A stretch of DNA of 64,000 nt. It comes from CAWJFP01 sp963842155 (GTDB lineage: Bacteria; Pseudomonadota; Alphaproteobacteria; JACZXZ01). This document shows positions 8,441 through 16,718 of this stretch, in pieces. The notes under the pieces are model-generated. The model was not told the origin of the DNA and searched no databases. It saw only the letters and a list, made by a program, of their open reading frames with translations. Position 1 is the first letter of the stretch. Each line of letters starts with the position of its first letter. A program made the translations under genes and the position numbers. The stretch covers positions 1-64,000 of the forward strand of contig CAWJFP010000011.1 in assembly GCA_963842155.1 (NCBI GenBank), read 5' to 3'.

Positions 8441-8646
8441 GCGCCGTCATCCGCATCAATGGCGAGGATCACCCGCTCGAGGTGGAGAGCCTCGTCGAGC
8501 TGCTCGCGCGCGCCGGCATCGACCCCGCCGCGCGCGGCACGGCGGTGGCGCTCAACGGCGCGGTGGTGCCGCGCGCCGCCTGGCCCTCGACCCGCATCGG
8601 CGCAGGCGACGATGTCGAGATCGTGCGGCCCTTTCATGGCGGGTGA
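8437..8646 (+). CDS. thiS: sulfur carrier protein ThiS
   Basis: A 69-aa beta-grasp protein ending in the required Gly-Gly (PFHGG). That C-terminus is thiocarboxylated and donates sulfur to the thiazole ring. The body is typical: AVIRINGEDHPLEV, VALNGAVVPR, DDVEIVRPFHGG. The ATG overlaps the thiO stop (ATGA), which indicates translational coupling and identifies the start. It lies between thiO and thiG, as in other alphaproteobacterial thi operons. Confidence 0.95.
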   Translation: MSAVIRINGEDHPLEVESLVELLARAGIDPAARGTAVALNGAVVPRAAWPSTRIGAGDDVEIVRPFHGG

Positions 8647-8667
8647 TGGCCATGGCGGGCGCTGGCC

Positions 8668-9483
8668 ATGGCGGGTGAGGGCGCGCGCGTGAGCGGGACG
8701 GCGGCCGGCGCGAGCGAGGATGCGCTCGTCATCGCGGGCAGGCGCTTCACCTCGCGCCTCATGCTCGGCAGCTCCGCCTATCCCAACCGGCAGATCATGC
8801 TCGACGCCATCGAGGCGAGCGGCACGGAGATCGTCACCGTCTCGATCCGCCGCATCAGCCTCGAGGGCTATGCCGAGAGCATGGTCGATCTCTTGGGCGG
8901 CAGGCTCGCCCTCCTGCCCAACACCGCCGGTTGCGCCACGGTGCGCGAGGCGGTGCTGACCGCGCAGCTCGCGCGCGAGGCGCTGGAGACGGACTGGGTC
9001 AAGCTCGAGCTCATCGGCGACCGCGAGACGCTCTATCCCGACGCCGAGCAGCTCCTGGAGGCGACGCGGCTGCTCGTCGCCGAGAAATTCGCCGTGCTCC
9101 CCTATTGCACCGACGATCCTGTGCTTTGCCGCAAGCTCGCCGATCTCGGCGCCGCGGCCGTGATGCCGCTCGGCTCGCCGATCGGCTCCGGCCTCGGCAT
9201 CCGCAACCCCTACAACATCGAGCTCATCTGCGCCCGCAGCCCCGTGCCGGTGATCCTCGATGCGGGCATCGGCACGGCGTCCGACGCCACGCTCGCGATG
9301 GAGCTGGGCTGCGCCGGCATCCTGCTCAATTCGGCGATCGCCAAGGCGCATGAGCCGCTTCTGATGGCGCGCGCCATGCGCCTCGCGGTGGAGGCAGGGC
9401 GGCAGGCGCGGCGCGCCGGGCGCATCCCGCAACGGCGCTTCGCCGATCCCTCGAGCCCGCAGCTCGGGCTCATCGGCGGCTGA
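8668..9483 (+). CDS. thiG: thiazole synthase ThiG
   Basis: A 271-aa TIM-barrel enzyme that joins deoxyxylulose phosphate, ThiS thiocarboxylate and iminoglycine into thiazole phosphate. Motifs include FTSRLMLGSSAYPN, TVSIRR, LLPNTAGC, WVKLELIGD (with the Schiff-base Lys) and DAGIGTASDA with the phosphate-binding GCAGILLNSAI. ATG 8668 is used; GTG 8689 is an alternative that would remove only the poorly conserved first residues. A short near-duplication (GGCCATGGCGGG at about 8647 and 8663) lies just before the start. Confidence 0.94.
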   Translation: MAGEGARVSGTAAGASEDALVIAGRRFTSRLMLGSSAYPNRQIMLDAIEASGTEIVTVSIRRISLEGYAESMVDLLGGRLALLPNTAGCATVREAVLTAQLAREALETDWVKLELIGDRETLYPDAEQLLEATRLLVAEKFAVLPYCTDDPVLCRKLADLGAAAVMPLGSPIGSGLGIRNPYNIELICARSPVPVILDAGIGTASDATLAMELGCAGILLNSAIAKAHEPLLMARAMRLAVEAGRQARRAGRIPQRRFADPSSPQLGLIGG

Positions 9484-9500
9484 GGCGGCGCGGGTTTCCC

Positions 9501-10169
9501 TTGGCCCTGCCGGTCCTGCCGCTTCTTCTCATCACCGATCGACGCCGCGCGCGCTTGGCGCTCGAGGCGGTCGTGGCCGCAGCGTTGGCTGCCGGCTGCC
9601 GCTGGCTCTCCTTGCGCGAAAAGGACATGGCGCCCGTGGAGCGCGCGGCATTGCTCTCGCGGTTGGTCGCCCTCGGCCGCGCGCAAGGCGCCAAGGTCAC
9701 CTTGCACGGCGATGCGGAGGAAGCCGCGCGAGCGGGCGTGGACGGCGTGCATCTGCCCTCGGGCGGCGACGCAAGGGCGGCGCGCGCGCGGCTCGGCCCG
9801 GAAGCGCTCATCGGCCTCTCCTGCCACGGCTTCATCGAGGTCGTCCGCGCGGCGCAGACGGGCGCCGATTACGTCACTCTGAGCCCCATCTTCCCGTCGT
9901 CGGGCAAGCCGGGATATGGGCCGACGCTCGGCCCGCGAGCGCTCGGCGAAGTGGCGCGCGCGGTCGCGATTCCGATCCTCGCGCTCGGCGGCGTGACGTC
10001 CGAGAATTTGCCGCGCTGCCTCGAAGCGGGAGCGGCGGGTGCCGCGGTGATGAGCGCGGTGATGGCGGCGGTCGATCCGGGCGCCGCCATGGCGGCGCTG
10101 CTGCGATGCTGGAACGCGCCAGCCGCCATCCAAAAGAATGGGCGGGCCCTCGGACCCGCCCGCGAATGA
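9501..10169 (+). CDS. thiE: thiamine-phosphate synthase ThiE
   Basis: A 222-aa TIM-barrel enzyme that condenses HMP pyrophosphate with thiazole phosphate. Recognisable segments are LLLITDRRR, WLSLREKDM, LHGDAEEA, GVHLPSGGD, SCHGFIEV, YVTLSPIFPSSGKPGYGP and LALGGVTSENLP with the GAAGAAVMSA phosphate site. The start appears to be TTG at 9501, 17 bp after thiG, because no ATG or GTG fits the family N-terminus. It is the last gene of the operon; a GC-rich hairpin (GGGCGGG/CCCGCCC near 10140-10162) lies in its 3' end. Confidence 0.92.
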   Translation: MALPVLPLLLITDRRRARLALEAVVAAALAAGCRWLSLREKDMAPVERAALLSRLVALGRAQGAKVTLHGDAEEAARAGVDGVHLPSGGDARAARARLGPEALIGLSCHGFIEVVRAAQTGADYVTLSPIFPSSGKPGYGPTLGPRALGEVARAVAIPILALGGVTSENLPRCLEAGAAGAAVMSAVMAAVDPGAAMAALLRCWNAPAAIQKNGRALGPARE

Positions 10170-10365
10170 CCGCTCGGAATTGTCTCGGCGGCGCCGGAAC
10201 GGCGTTGCTGCGTGTTGCTGCCGTCCTTGCAGTTGCTCGACCCGGGTGGGGACAGTGCGGGTAGCGGCGAGAGTACGCGGGCTATGACAAATCTGGGACA
10301 TTGCGCTGCGGTAGCGCAAAGGGCGCGCCGACATTGTCAAGCAAGGCAGCCATGCGATCGCGAGA

Positions 10366-10390
10366 GGAACAAACGCCAAGCCGCGGCGTT
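10366..10390 (+). promoter_or_regulatory. EcfG-type general stress promoter
   Basis: GGAAC (10366-10370), a 16-bp spacer and CGTT (10387-10390) match the alphaproteobacterial general-stress consensus GGAAC-N16/17-CGTT exactly. Transcription would begin about 28 bp before the start codon of the hydrophilic protein at 10425, leaving room for its GGAGG ribosome binding site. No other exact match was found between genes in this window. Confidence 0.7.
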
Positions 10391-10424
10391 TATGTCGGAT
10401 CACTGTTCACAATCGGAGGAAGCC

Positions 10425-10814
10425 ATGTCCGCATCGGATCGCAATAGTTCCCATAGCTCGCCTGATCGGCGCGATATTCAGTCGCAATCGCGCGACCGCG
10501 ACCTGTCGCGCGAGCATGACAGCAAGGATGCGTCGCGCCGCCGCGAGGATGTCACGCGTCGTGATGAATCTCCACGCGGTGAGTCGCGCGAAGGTGCTAA
10601 CGAGGGCGAGGGCAACCGCACCGCGGCCCGCCGCTTCAACGAGGCCGAGCGCAAATTCGTCGAGGAGGGCAAGGTTGCCGCCAAGGCGAAGGAGGCCAAG
10701 GAGGCGCTCGAGGGACCGGAAGCCGACGAGCTGCGTCGCGCCGAGGAGATCGGCAAGCAGCATAGTCACGGCGAGGACCCGCAACTCGAGAAACGCGGCT
10801 CCGACAAGCGCTGA
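10425..10814 (+). CDS. highly charged, probably disordered stress protein
   Basis: A 129-aa hydrophilic protein with no recognised domain. The first half is rich in Ser, Arg and Asp (SRDRDLSREHDSK, RREDVTRRDESPRGE). The second half is a predicted charged helix (FNEAERKFVEEGKVAAKAKE). There is no signal peptide or membrane segment, and composition resembles small hydrophilins made under desiccation or salt stress. ATG 10425 follows CGGAGGAAGCC. An EcfG-type promoter lies directly upstream. Function is unknown; the stress role is inferred from promoter and composition. Confidence 0.75.
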   Translation: MSASDRNSSHSSPDRRDIQSQSRDRDLSREHDSKDASRRREDVTRRDESPRGESREGANEGEGNRTAARRFNEAERKFVEEGKVAAKAKEAKEALEGPEADELRRAEEIGKQHSHGEDPQLEKRGSDKR

Positions 10815-10952
10815 CGGCTGCGCAAAAGACTCAATCGACCATCCTCATGGTTCGAGACGCGCGGCTCGTGGCCGCGCCTCTCGCCATGTGGATGCATGCT
10901 GCAACGGCTTGCCTCACCCCGACGAGCGCGCGCCGCGGCAGGCGAGCGGCCG

Positions 10953-11162
10953 TCAGCCGATCTCGCTTTCCGTGACGACCCGCTCCTGCCCTTTGCCGCA
11001 TTCCTTGATGCGATATTGAAACTCGGTGCCGTTGCTGGGCAGCAGGCGGGTGACCTCGTATTGTTCAGGCGAGGCGTCGGGAACGTCCTTTCGCGGCGTC
11101 AGCGTGACCGCGCGCTGAAAAAACCTCACCCTTTGCCCGATCTTATATTTATGCGGTTGCAT
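10953..11162 (-). CDS. conserved small hypothetical protein
   Basis: A 69-aa basic soluble protein: KIGQRVRFFQRAV, then YEVTRLLPSNGTEFQYRIKE and GQERVVTESEIG. The sequence looks like a small beta-barrel, and I recall similar short proteins annotated only as hypothetical in rhizobia and relatives. There is no cysteine, signal peptide or membrane segment. It stands alone between the hydrophilin gene and the response regulator. The function is not known; the pattern of conserved aromatic and basic residues supports a real gene. Confidence 0.7.
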   Translation of the reverse strand: MQPHKYKIGQRVRFFQRAVTLTPRKDVPDASPEQYEVTRLLPSNGTEFQYRIKECGKGQERVVTESEIG

Positions 11163-11381
11163 TGACGCCTCTCAATGACCGAAATTGCGACATGACGGCC
11201 GACCGGCGCGCGGTCGTCCCGGGGCGCGGATGGAATCTCGCGCCGCCATCGCGACCCTGGCCTCGCTGGTCACGACGGCTCCTGTCTAGGGATAATCAAT
11301 AAGTCTAGGCCTTTCGGCCCGCGAATGCGACCTTATTTCGCAAGGGCCCAGGCAGACGCGCTTGCGCAGCGAAGGACGGAT

Positions 11382-11741
11382 TCAGGCGGCGGCGGCGAGC
11401 GCGCGTTGAATGCCCAGAGCCAGCTCCGCTTCGCGAAATGGCTTCTGCAGCATTACCGCATCCGGCCTAAGCACTTTGACCCTTAAAATATCGCCGCTGA
11501 CGAACAAATGCGGGACGAAGCCGTTGCGGAGTATTTCCTCGACGGCCAAAATGCCGCTTCCCTCGCCCAGCCGCGCATCGACGATCATCAGATCCGGTCT
11601 GCATCGAACGGCGGCGGCCACCGACTCGGCCTCATCGCCCTCGATCGCGCAAACCTCGTAACCCATCTCTTCGAGCATCTCGGCAAGCAGCATGCCGAGA
11701 ACGGTGTCGTCCTCCATCACGAGGACGCGGAGCGCTTTCAT
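11382..11741 (-). CDS. single-domain response regulator
   Basis: A 119-aa stand-alone receiver domain (MKALRVLVMEDDTVLGMLLA). The acidic pocket is EDD at residues 10-12 and the phosphoacceptor Asp is in DLMIVDARLGEG. The switch Ser lies in HLFVSGDI and the conserved Lys in MLQKPF. There is no output domain, so it would act in a phosphorelay, possibly with the hybrid kinase at 18.4-22.8 kb; this partnership is inferred. A FixJ-box-like element lies 76 bp upstream, pointing toward it. Confidence 0.88.
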   Translation of the reverse strand: MKALRVLVMEDDTVLGMLLAEMLEEMGYEVCAIEGDEAESVAAAVRCRPDLMIVDARLGEGSGILAVEEILRNGFVPHLFVSGDILRVKVLRPDAVMLQKPFREAELALGIQRALAAAA

Positions 11742-11816
11742 CGGTTCACTTCGCCTCCAGCCAAATCAGCCGACTCAAGGTTCGAAAATTAACCACGGTC
11801 AAAGCGGCAGCGTAGC

Positions 11817-11832
11817 CTCGGAATCTACTCAT
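11817..11832 (-). promoter_or_regulatory. FixJ-box-like element, copy a
   Basis: On the minus strand it reads ATGAGTAGATTCCGAG, 76 bp upstream of the response-regulator start at 11741. It is one of six matching elements in this region, all oriented toward a downstream start codon. From memory it resembles binding sites of FixJ-family regulators (GTAMGTAGTTTCC-like). Confidence 0.5.
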
Positions 11833-11916
11833 ATCCATGCGAGCCCTGTCCTATGAGCGGGTTGAGCTTCGATGCCGCTGAGCCGGTATTTTCGGCGCCC
11901 CGACCGACTTGATCCG

Positions 11917-12435
11917 TCAACGGTCGGCGCTCGGCGGCGCTATATGCGGGGCAGTCATGCTGGAGGCCGGCGCGCGGGCCTCGTCGGGCTGGGCCGGAGG
12001 CTGGCGGCTTGTTATGAGATATTGGGCGCCCAACAGGAAGGCCATAAAGATCACATTGATAAGGATCACATAGAGGGCGCGCCGGGGATTGCTCACCGCG
12101 CCGACGCGGAGGGGCGTCTCGCGCGAGGCGACATTCGAGCTAGTCGGGCCCGGCAGAAGCGCGATCAAGCGAGTGGCCATCGTCCCCGGGTCCGGATGCG
12201 TCGAGGGCCGGTCGGGCAAGGTCGCAAGCAGCGAGGCTAATCTTTCGGTCGCGGTCGCTCCCGGCAACCGAGCCAATTTGGTAGCCTCCTGCCAGGGGTC
12301 GAGGTCAAGCCGCGCCAACGCCGAAACGACGGTGAGCAGCATTCCATTCCTGTCTTCACCGATCGGCGCGAAGAGAAACTCGTTGAACTCGGATCCGAGG
12401 AAGGAGCGTGAGGTGGCGCCTAAGGTTGCAGCCAT
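11917..12435 (-). CDS. conserved hypothetical protein with C-terminal transmembrane segment
   Basis: A 172-aa protein. The N-terminal soluble domain (FLGSEFNEFLFAPIGEDRNG, LTVVSALARLDLDPWQEATK, ATERLASLLATLPD) looks familiar from uncharacterised rhizobial proteins. One C-terminal membrane helix (RALYVILINVIFMAFLLGAQ) and a short Pro-rich tail follow. ATG 12435 is selected for its AGGAG at a normal spacing; the frame is open further upstream. It is probably a tail-anchored inner-membrane protein. The function is unknown. Confidence 0.72.
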   Translation of the reverse strand: MAATLGATSRSFLGSEFNEFLFAPIGEDRNGMLLTVVSALARLDLDPWQEATKLARLPGATATERLASLLATLPDRPSTHPDPGTMATRLIALLPGPTSSNVASRETPLRVGAVSNPRRALYVILINVIFMAFLLGAQYLITSRQPPAQPDEARAPASSMTAPHIAPPSADR

Positions 12436-12555
12436 GACCGATCTCCTGGACGGGCCGCGCCCGGAGCGCTGCCCGATATGCGACCGCCTTGTCGAGGACG
12501 AAGGCAAACGGCCGACATTGCTGCCGGCCGTCTGCATTTCCGATCAGTCTGCCGC

Positions 12556-12864
12556 TTACTGAATGCCGATATTGATGCCCGGGAGGCCTATCCCGATGCT
12601 CGGACCGTAAACGACCGGCGGGGCATAATATGGCGCGCCGTAGACATATGGCGTGCCGTAGACCACCGGCGGCGCGCTATAATATCCGCCGTTCCAGCTG
12701 TTATGTTCCCCGCGATGGTCCCAGCCGCCGCGATCGTCGTGGCGCTCTTGCGCGCTGGCCGATGCGACAAAGGTCCCGAGCACGAGAAAGGCGGAAATCG
12801 CGAGCCCTGCCGCAAGCTTCGCCGACAGGCGGCGTTTCGATTTGCTGTCGATAATGTAGGTCAT
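12556..12864 (-). CDS. small secreted Tyr/Pro/Gly-rich protein (copy 1)
   Basis: A 102-aa protein with signal peptide (SAKLAAGLAISAFLVLGTFV to ASAS) and a mature part built of Tyr-Pro-Val repeats (YYSAPPVVYGTPYVYGAPYY) ending GINIGIQ. A paralogue at 28585-28953 shares the leader (KSKRRLSAKLAAGLAISAF versus KSKRHLSAKLAAGLAISAF) and even the ribosome binding site AAGGAGGTCGTTATG. It lies beside a Spy-like gene that is duplicated in the same way. Probably cell-envelope located; function unknown. Confidence 0.75.
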   Translation of the reverse strand: MTYIIDSKSKRRLSAKLAAGLAISAFLVLGTFVASASAQERHDDRGGWDHRGEHNSWNGGYYSAPPVVYGTPYVYGAPYYAPPVVYGPSIGIGLPGINIGIQ

Positions 12865-12921
12865 AACGACCTCCTTCTGATAGGCATGATGTCGCGTCGC
12901 GAGACGCGATCGTCGGCGCTG

Positions 12922-13455
12922 CTAGCTGTGCGAGGCCGGGCTTTTGTTGAGACGGGACTGGAATACCTGGTCGGCGACCTTCTTCTGGGAATCAGGCATC
13001 GAGTTGTAGAGCGTTTCGAACGACGCGGTCAGGTTCTTCAGCCCATCGACATGCGCCTGGGCGAATGTCTCGTAGGTCTTCAGATCCTCCACTGCGGTCA
13101 TGCCTTGCGGCGACTGGGCGGCCTTGTCCGCGGCCAGCTTGTCCATGTTGGCGGCATTTTCGCGCATCGCCCGCGCGACGCCGTTCCAGTTGGCTTCCTC
13201 GTCGGGCGTTATTTTCAGCGCCGCGTGAAGGTTGGCGATCCGCTGCTCGACGGTTTCCATCTTCGTCTCGGCGGTTCCCGCGGCGGCTTGGTTCTGCGGT
13301 GCGGCCTGCGCCAGCTGGATCGTCGCATTCGCGCTGCCGTCGGCGCGCGCCGCGGTCAGCGGACTGACGAGCATCGTGGCGCCCAATAGCGCCGCGATCG
13401 CAGCCGAGCGCGTGAACGGCGCGGACATGGCGATCGGGTGGGAGAAAGATGACAT
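12922..13455 (-). CDS. Spy-like LTXXQ periplasmic protein (copy 1)
   Basis: A 177-aa exported protein with signal peptide (IAALLGATMLVSPLTAARAD). Its helical domain carries AALKITPDEEANWNGVARAM and YNSMPDSQKKVADQVF, the two conserved blocks of the Spy/CpxP-like family. The paralogue at 27986-28528 is closely related over its whole length. The start ATG 13455 is supported by AAAGGATACCCACC upstream and by the paralogue's N-terminus. A double palindrome and a FixJ-box-like element lie upstream. Likely a periplasmic chaperone induced by envelope stress. Confidence 0.8.
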   Translation of the reverse strand: MSSFSHPIAMSAPFTRSAAIAALLGATMLVSPLTAARADGSANATIQLAQAAPQNQAAAGTAETKMETVEQRIANLHAALKITPDEEANWNGVARAMRENAANMDKLAADKAAQSPQGMTAVEDLKTYETFAQAHVDGLKNLTASFETLYNSMPDSQKKVADQVFQSRLNKSPASHS

Positions 13456-13487
13456 GGTGGGTATCCTTTCTGGGTATTGGCAATGGT

Positions 13488-13515
13488 GGCGATATCGCCG
13501 AACGGTGATATCGCC
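13488..13515. repeat. tandem palindromes, possible operator
   Basis: A perfect palindrome GGCGATATCGCC (13488-13499) is followed by a near-identical GGTGATATCGCC (13504-13515), so the outer arms GGCGATATC/GATATCGCC also pair across 28 bp. It sits 33 bp upstream of the Spy-like start at 13455, in its leader or promoter. Two equally spaced palindromes suggest a dimeric regulator binding as a pair of dimers, or an mRNA hairpin. Confidence 0.5.
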
Positions 13516-13581
13516 GCGTTGCCGCTGGTAAACGTTTCAAAGGAGATACGTCAGAATGGAGGCTAGTCTCGAAACTCTCGC

Positions 13582-13630
13582 GCGTCAGCCCTCGGAAACT
13601 ACTCACCGCGGCGACCGACGACGAACCGCC
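13582..13630 (-). repeat. 49-bp repeat, copy 1
   Basis: These 49 bp are repeated at 18105-18153 with only two mismatches and in the same orientation. Both copies contain the FixJ-box-like element, but identity runs well beyond that 16-mer on both sides. The two copies bracket the gadC-gadB-glsA unit. Confidence 0.75.
13591..13606 (-). promoter_or_regulatory. FixJ-box-like element, copy b
   Basis: On the minus strand it reads GTGAGTAGTTTCCGAG, 136 bp upstream of the Spy-like start at 13455 and just after the gadC stop codon. It is identical over 16 bases to copy c at 18114. Confidence 0.5.
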
Positions 13631-13631
13631 A

Positions 13632-15096
13632 TTATTCCGTCGCCTGTACGTCCTTCTTGGCCCAGTTTGGGCGGCGTATCGCATGGAGGATCAGCGGTAC
13701 GCCGCAGAACAGCACCGTGCCGACGATGACGAGCGTCACATAGAGCACGGGCGAGCCGACCGGCAATTGATCGGGAGGGAAGAAGGCCACCAAGAAGCTG
13801 AAGAGCACGCCTGCGAAGCCCACCCCAGCAACCAGCCACATGCCCGCCAGGCCACCGGGTACCTTGAACGGCCGCGCGAGCGCCGGCGCGGCGTAGCGAA
13901 GCTTGATGGCGGCCGCGTACATGAACATGTAGGCGATCAAATAGAGGGCGATCGTCATCGCCGAGACCAGAAAGAATACGACGGAGACGTCCTTGATCAC
14001 GAAGTACAGGCAGGACATGACGGTCACCACGACACCCTGGACCAGAAGGATGTGCGTGGGCATGCCGTGACGGTTCATCGCGTGCAGCACAGGAGGCAGC
14101 TCCCCGTCATGCGCGGTCGCGAGCAACCCGCGGCTCGGGCTGCCCAGCCAGGCAAACACGCCGCTGATCGCCCCTATTCCCACGAGCAGCGAAAGCAAGG
14201 AGGTGAGCCATCCGGCATGCCAAATATCGCCGATCACGGCGCCGAACGTGTCGAAGACGCCCGATTGCAGAGAAATCTTGTCGTACGGCAAAATCGCCGC
14301 GACGGGAATCGCCCCCAGGGCGAAGATGAGCAGCGAGACGATCGCACCCAGCCCTATCGCCGCCGGAAATTCCCTGCTCGGATTCTTCATGTCCATGACA
14401 TGCACCGCCTGCACCTCCACCCCGGCGAACAGCAGCACGATCCCGGCGAGAAATGCGATCGTTCCCAAGCCGTGGATTTCCGGCCAGTAACGCGCATGTC
14501 CGAGGTGCTCCACGGCGGGAGCCGTGAGGTGCTGCCAGGCGATGGGATGCCCGGAGGCGATCCAGTAGCCGAAGAGCAAGAGGAGAAATATTCCCGGAAG
14601 GATCGTCCCGAGAACGAACGTCCAGTTGGCGATCTTGGCGAAGACTTCCACGCCTTGCAGAACGACGACGGTCGCCAGCCAATAGACGACGATGCAAAAA
14701 ATCCCGACGTAAATCCCGTTTTTCGCCAAGTCGGGACGGCCGATCGTATAGGCGAAAGCGGCCGCTCCGAAGGTAAGCGCCACCGGGAACCAGACGACGT
14801 TTTGGATCCACTGCAGCCAGATAGCAAGGAATTCCCCAGCGTATGCCGAATGCTTCGCCGACCCAGGCGTAGATGCCGCCTTGCTTATTGGCGAAGGCAC
14901 CGCCCAACTCGGCCGAAACGAGCGACGCCGGAATGAGGTAGAAAACGACCGTGAACGCCAGATAGGCGAACATCGTCATTTCCTCCTTCGCGAGCAGCGG
15001 CAGGCCGCGCAGGCTGGTCACCACGGCCGCCGCCGTCATCAGTCCGATCGAAATGACGCCCAGGGCCTTCTTGCGATCCCTTGTCTGTTCCACCAC
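13632..15096 (-). CDS. gadC: glutamate/GABA antiporter GadC, frameshifted in this sequence
   Basis: An APC-superfamily antiporter that would exchange external glutamate for internal GABA. The N-terminal part (ALGVISIGLMTAAAVVTSLR, LPLLAKEEMTMFAYLAFTVV, NKQGGIYAWVGEAFGIRWG) is in one frame. From about 14846 it continues one frame over as FLAIWLQWIQNVVWFPVALT to the end. The span of 1465 nt has one extra base; shortening the AA in GGAATTCC restores 487 aa with about 12 membrane helices. GTG 15096 follows AAGGAGACAAC. It is downstream of gadB in the same direction, the classic acid-resistance pairing. A sequencing error is more likely than a true lesion. Confidence 0.85.
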
Positions 15097-15204
15097 GTTG
15101 TCTCCTTTCTCCGGTTGCTATCCCCAACGTTCGCGGCCAAGCCGACGAGCACTGGGCATGATCCGAGAGCTGGAAAGCCCTCGGATGGGGCGTCCGGCTC
15201 GTTG

Positions 15205-16632
15205 TCAAGCTGGCAGCTTTTCCTTCGGCAAGGCGTGATGAGTGAAGGTCGTGCCCTCAGCCGCCGTCGACGGCTTGGTCAATGGATGTTTCAGCAAATG
15301 GTCGATCGAGCGCCGCAGGTCTTCCAACAGCATGTCGGCCATATCGCGGCTGAAGCCGTGCCGGACCAGCACCCGCATCACCACGACATCGGCGATGTTG
15401 GGCGGCATCGTGTAGGCCGCGACTTGCCAGCCGCGCACCCGAAGCCGATCGGACAGATCGAACAGCGAGTAGCTCGGATTCGCGCCGTCCTTGATCACCC
15501 AGGAGATCGCCGGGATGCCGTTGCGGCTGCTGCCATCGAAGAACAGCTCGAAGGGGCCGATCTTGCAGACTTCGCGCCCTATATATTGCGCGGTATCGTA
15601 CCCGTTTTGCTCGATCCGCCGATAGCCTTCGCGCCCGAGCCGAAGAAAAAGGTAGTACTGGGAGATGATCTGGCCGGCGGGTCGCGAGAAGTTCAGTGCG
15701 AAAGTCGGCATGTTGCCGCCCAGATAGTTCACATAGAAGATCAAATCCTCCGGCAAGTCGGTCCGGTCGCGCCACACCACCCAGCCGACGCCGAGCGGCG
15801 CCAGCCCGTATTTGTGGCCCGAGGCATTGATCGATCGCACCCGCGGTATGCGGAAGTCCCAGATCAGATCCGGCTCGACGAACGGCGCCACGAAGCCGCC
15901 CGACGCCGCGTCCACATGCATCGGCACGTCGAGCTTCTTGTCGCGCGCGAGGCGATCCAGCGCCTGCGCCACCTCGGCCACGGGCTCGTACTGGCAGGTG
16001 AAGGTGACGCCGAAGGTCGGCATCACGCCGATCGTGTTCTCGTCGACCCGCTTCAGCACCTCCTCGGGCGTCATGCCTAGCCGGCCCCGCTCGAGCGGAA
16101 TCTCGCGTAGCTCCACGTCGAAATATCGCGCGAATTTATGCCAGCAGACCTGCACCGGCCCCGTGATGAGGTTGGGATTCCCGGTGGGTTTCCCGGCTGC
16201 GCGCATGCGCTCGCGCCACTTCCACTTCAGAGCCAAGCCCCCGAGCATGCAGGCCTCGCTCGAGCCCGTCGTGGAGCAGCCGATCGTGTCCGCCGCCTCG
16301 GGCGAATGCCAGAGATCGGCCAGAATATGGACGCAGCGGCTCTCGATCTCCGCCGTGGCCGGATATTCGTCCTTGTCGATCATGTTCTTGTCGATCGAGA
16401 GGTCCATGAGCTCATGGACCTCGGGGTCGAGCCAGGTTTGACAGAAGGTGGCGAGGTTCTGCCGCGCATTGCCGTCGAGGAACAGCTCGTCACGCACCAG
16501 CGCATGGGCCACATCGGAGGGCAGCTCGCGCGTCGGCATGCGATATTTGGGCACCGCTATATCCGCCGCCTGGGTCCCATAGATGTCCGCATCGAGCTCG
16601 CCGCGAATGTCGGTTCGTTTATGCAGCGGCAT
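15205..16632 (-). CDS. gadB: glutamate decarboxylase
   Basis: A PLP-dependent enzyme of 475 aa that converts glutamate to GABA and consumes a proton. Typical segments are DEYPATAEIESRCVHILADL, GCSTTGSSEACMLGGLALKW, VDAASGGFVAPF and SINASGHKYGLAPLG with the PLP lysine. The C-terminus ends in TTFTHHALPKEKLPA, close to the GadA/B tail (FKHT-like) that plugs the active site at neutral pH. ATG 16632 is chosen for the GGAAGGAG upstream, although the frame is open further. It lies between glsA and gadC. Confidence 0.95.
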   Translation of the reverse strand: MPLHKRTDIRGELDADIYGTQAADIAVPKYRMPTRELPSDVAHALVRDELFLDGNARQNLATFCQTWLDPEVHELMDLSIDKNMIDKDEYPATAEIESRCVHILADLWHSPEAADTIGCSTTGSSEACMLGGLALKWKWRERMRAAGKPTGNPNLITGPVQVCWHKFARYFDVELREIPLERGRLGMTPEEVLKRVDENTIGVMPTFGVTFTCQYEPVAEVAQALDRLARDKKLDVPMHVDAASGGFVAPFVEPDLIWDFRIPRVRSINASGHKYGLAPLGVGWVVWRDRTDLPEDLIFYVNYLGGNMPTFALNFSRPAGQIISQYYLFLRLGREGYRRIEQNGYDTAQYIGREVCKIGPFELFFDGSSRNGIPAISWVIKDGANPSYSLFDLSDRLRVRGWQVAAYTMPPNIADVVVMRVLVRHGFSRDMADMLLEDLRRSIDHLLKHPLTKPSTAAEGTTFTHHALPKEKLPA

Positions 16633-16718
16633 GTCGCGCTCCTTCCACCCTGCCGTGATCGCGCTCCGCTCGTTCCGCCGCCTGCCGGAGCGGCGCTGCC
16701 CGGCTTTTTGCCTCCGAA

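Noticed and set aside
10896..11165. Plus-strand ORF opposite the 69-aa hypothetical gene
   Set aside because: It is the antisense shadow of the minus-strand gene, with Arg/Ala-rich composition and no ribosome binding site.
12055..12068. FNR-like TTGATAAGGATCAC
   Set aside because: It has one mismatch in the right half-site and lies inside the coding sequence of the 11917-12435 gene, so it is probably chance.
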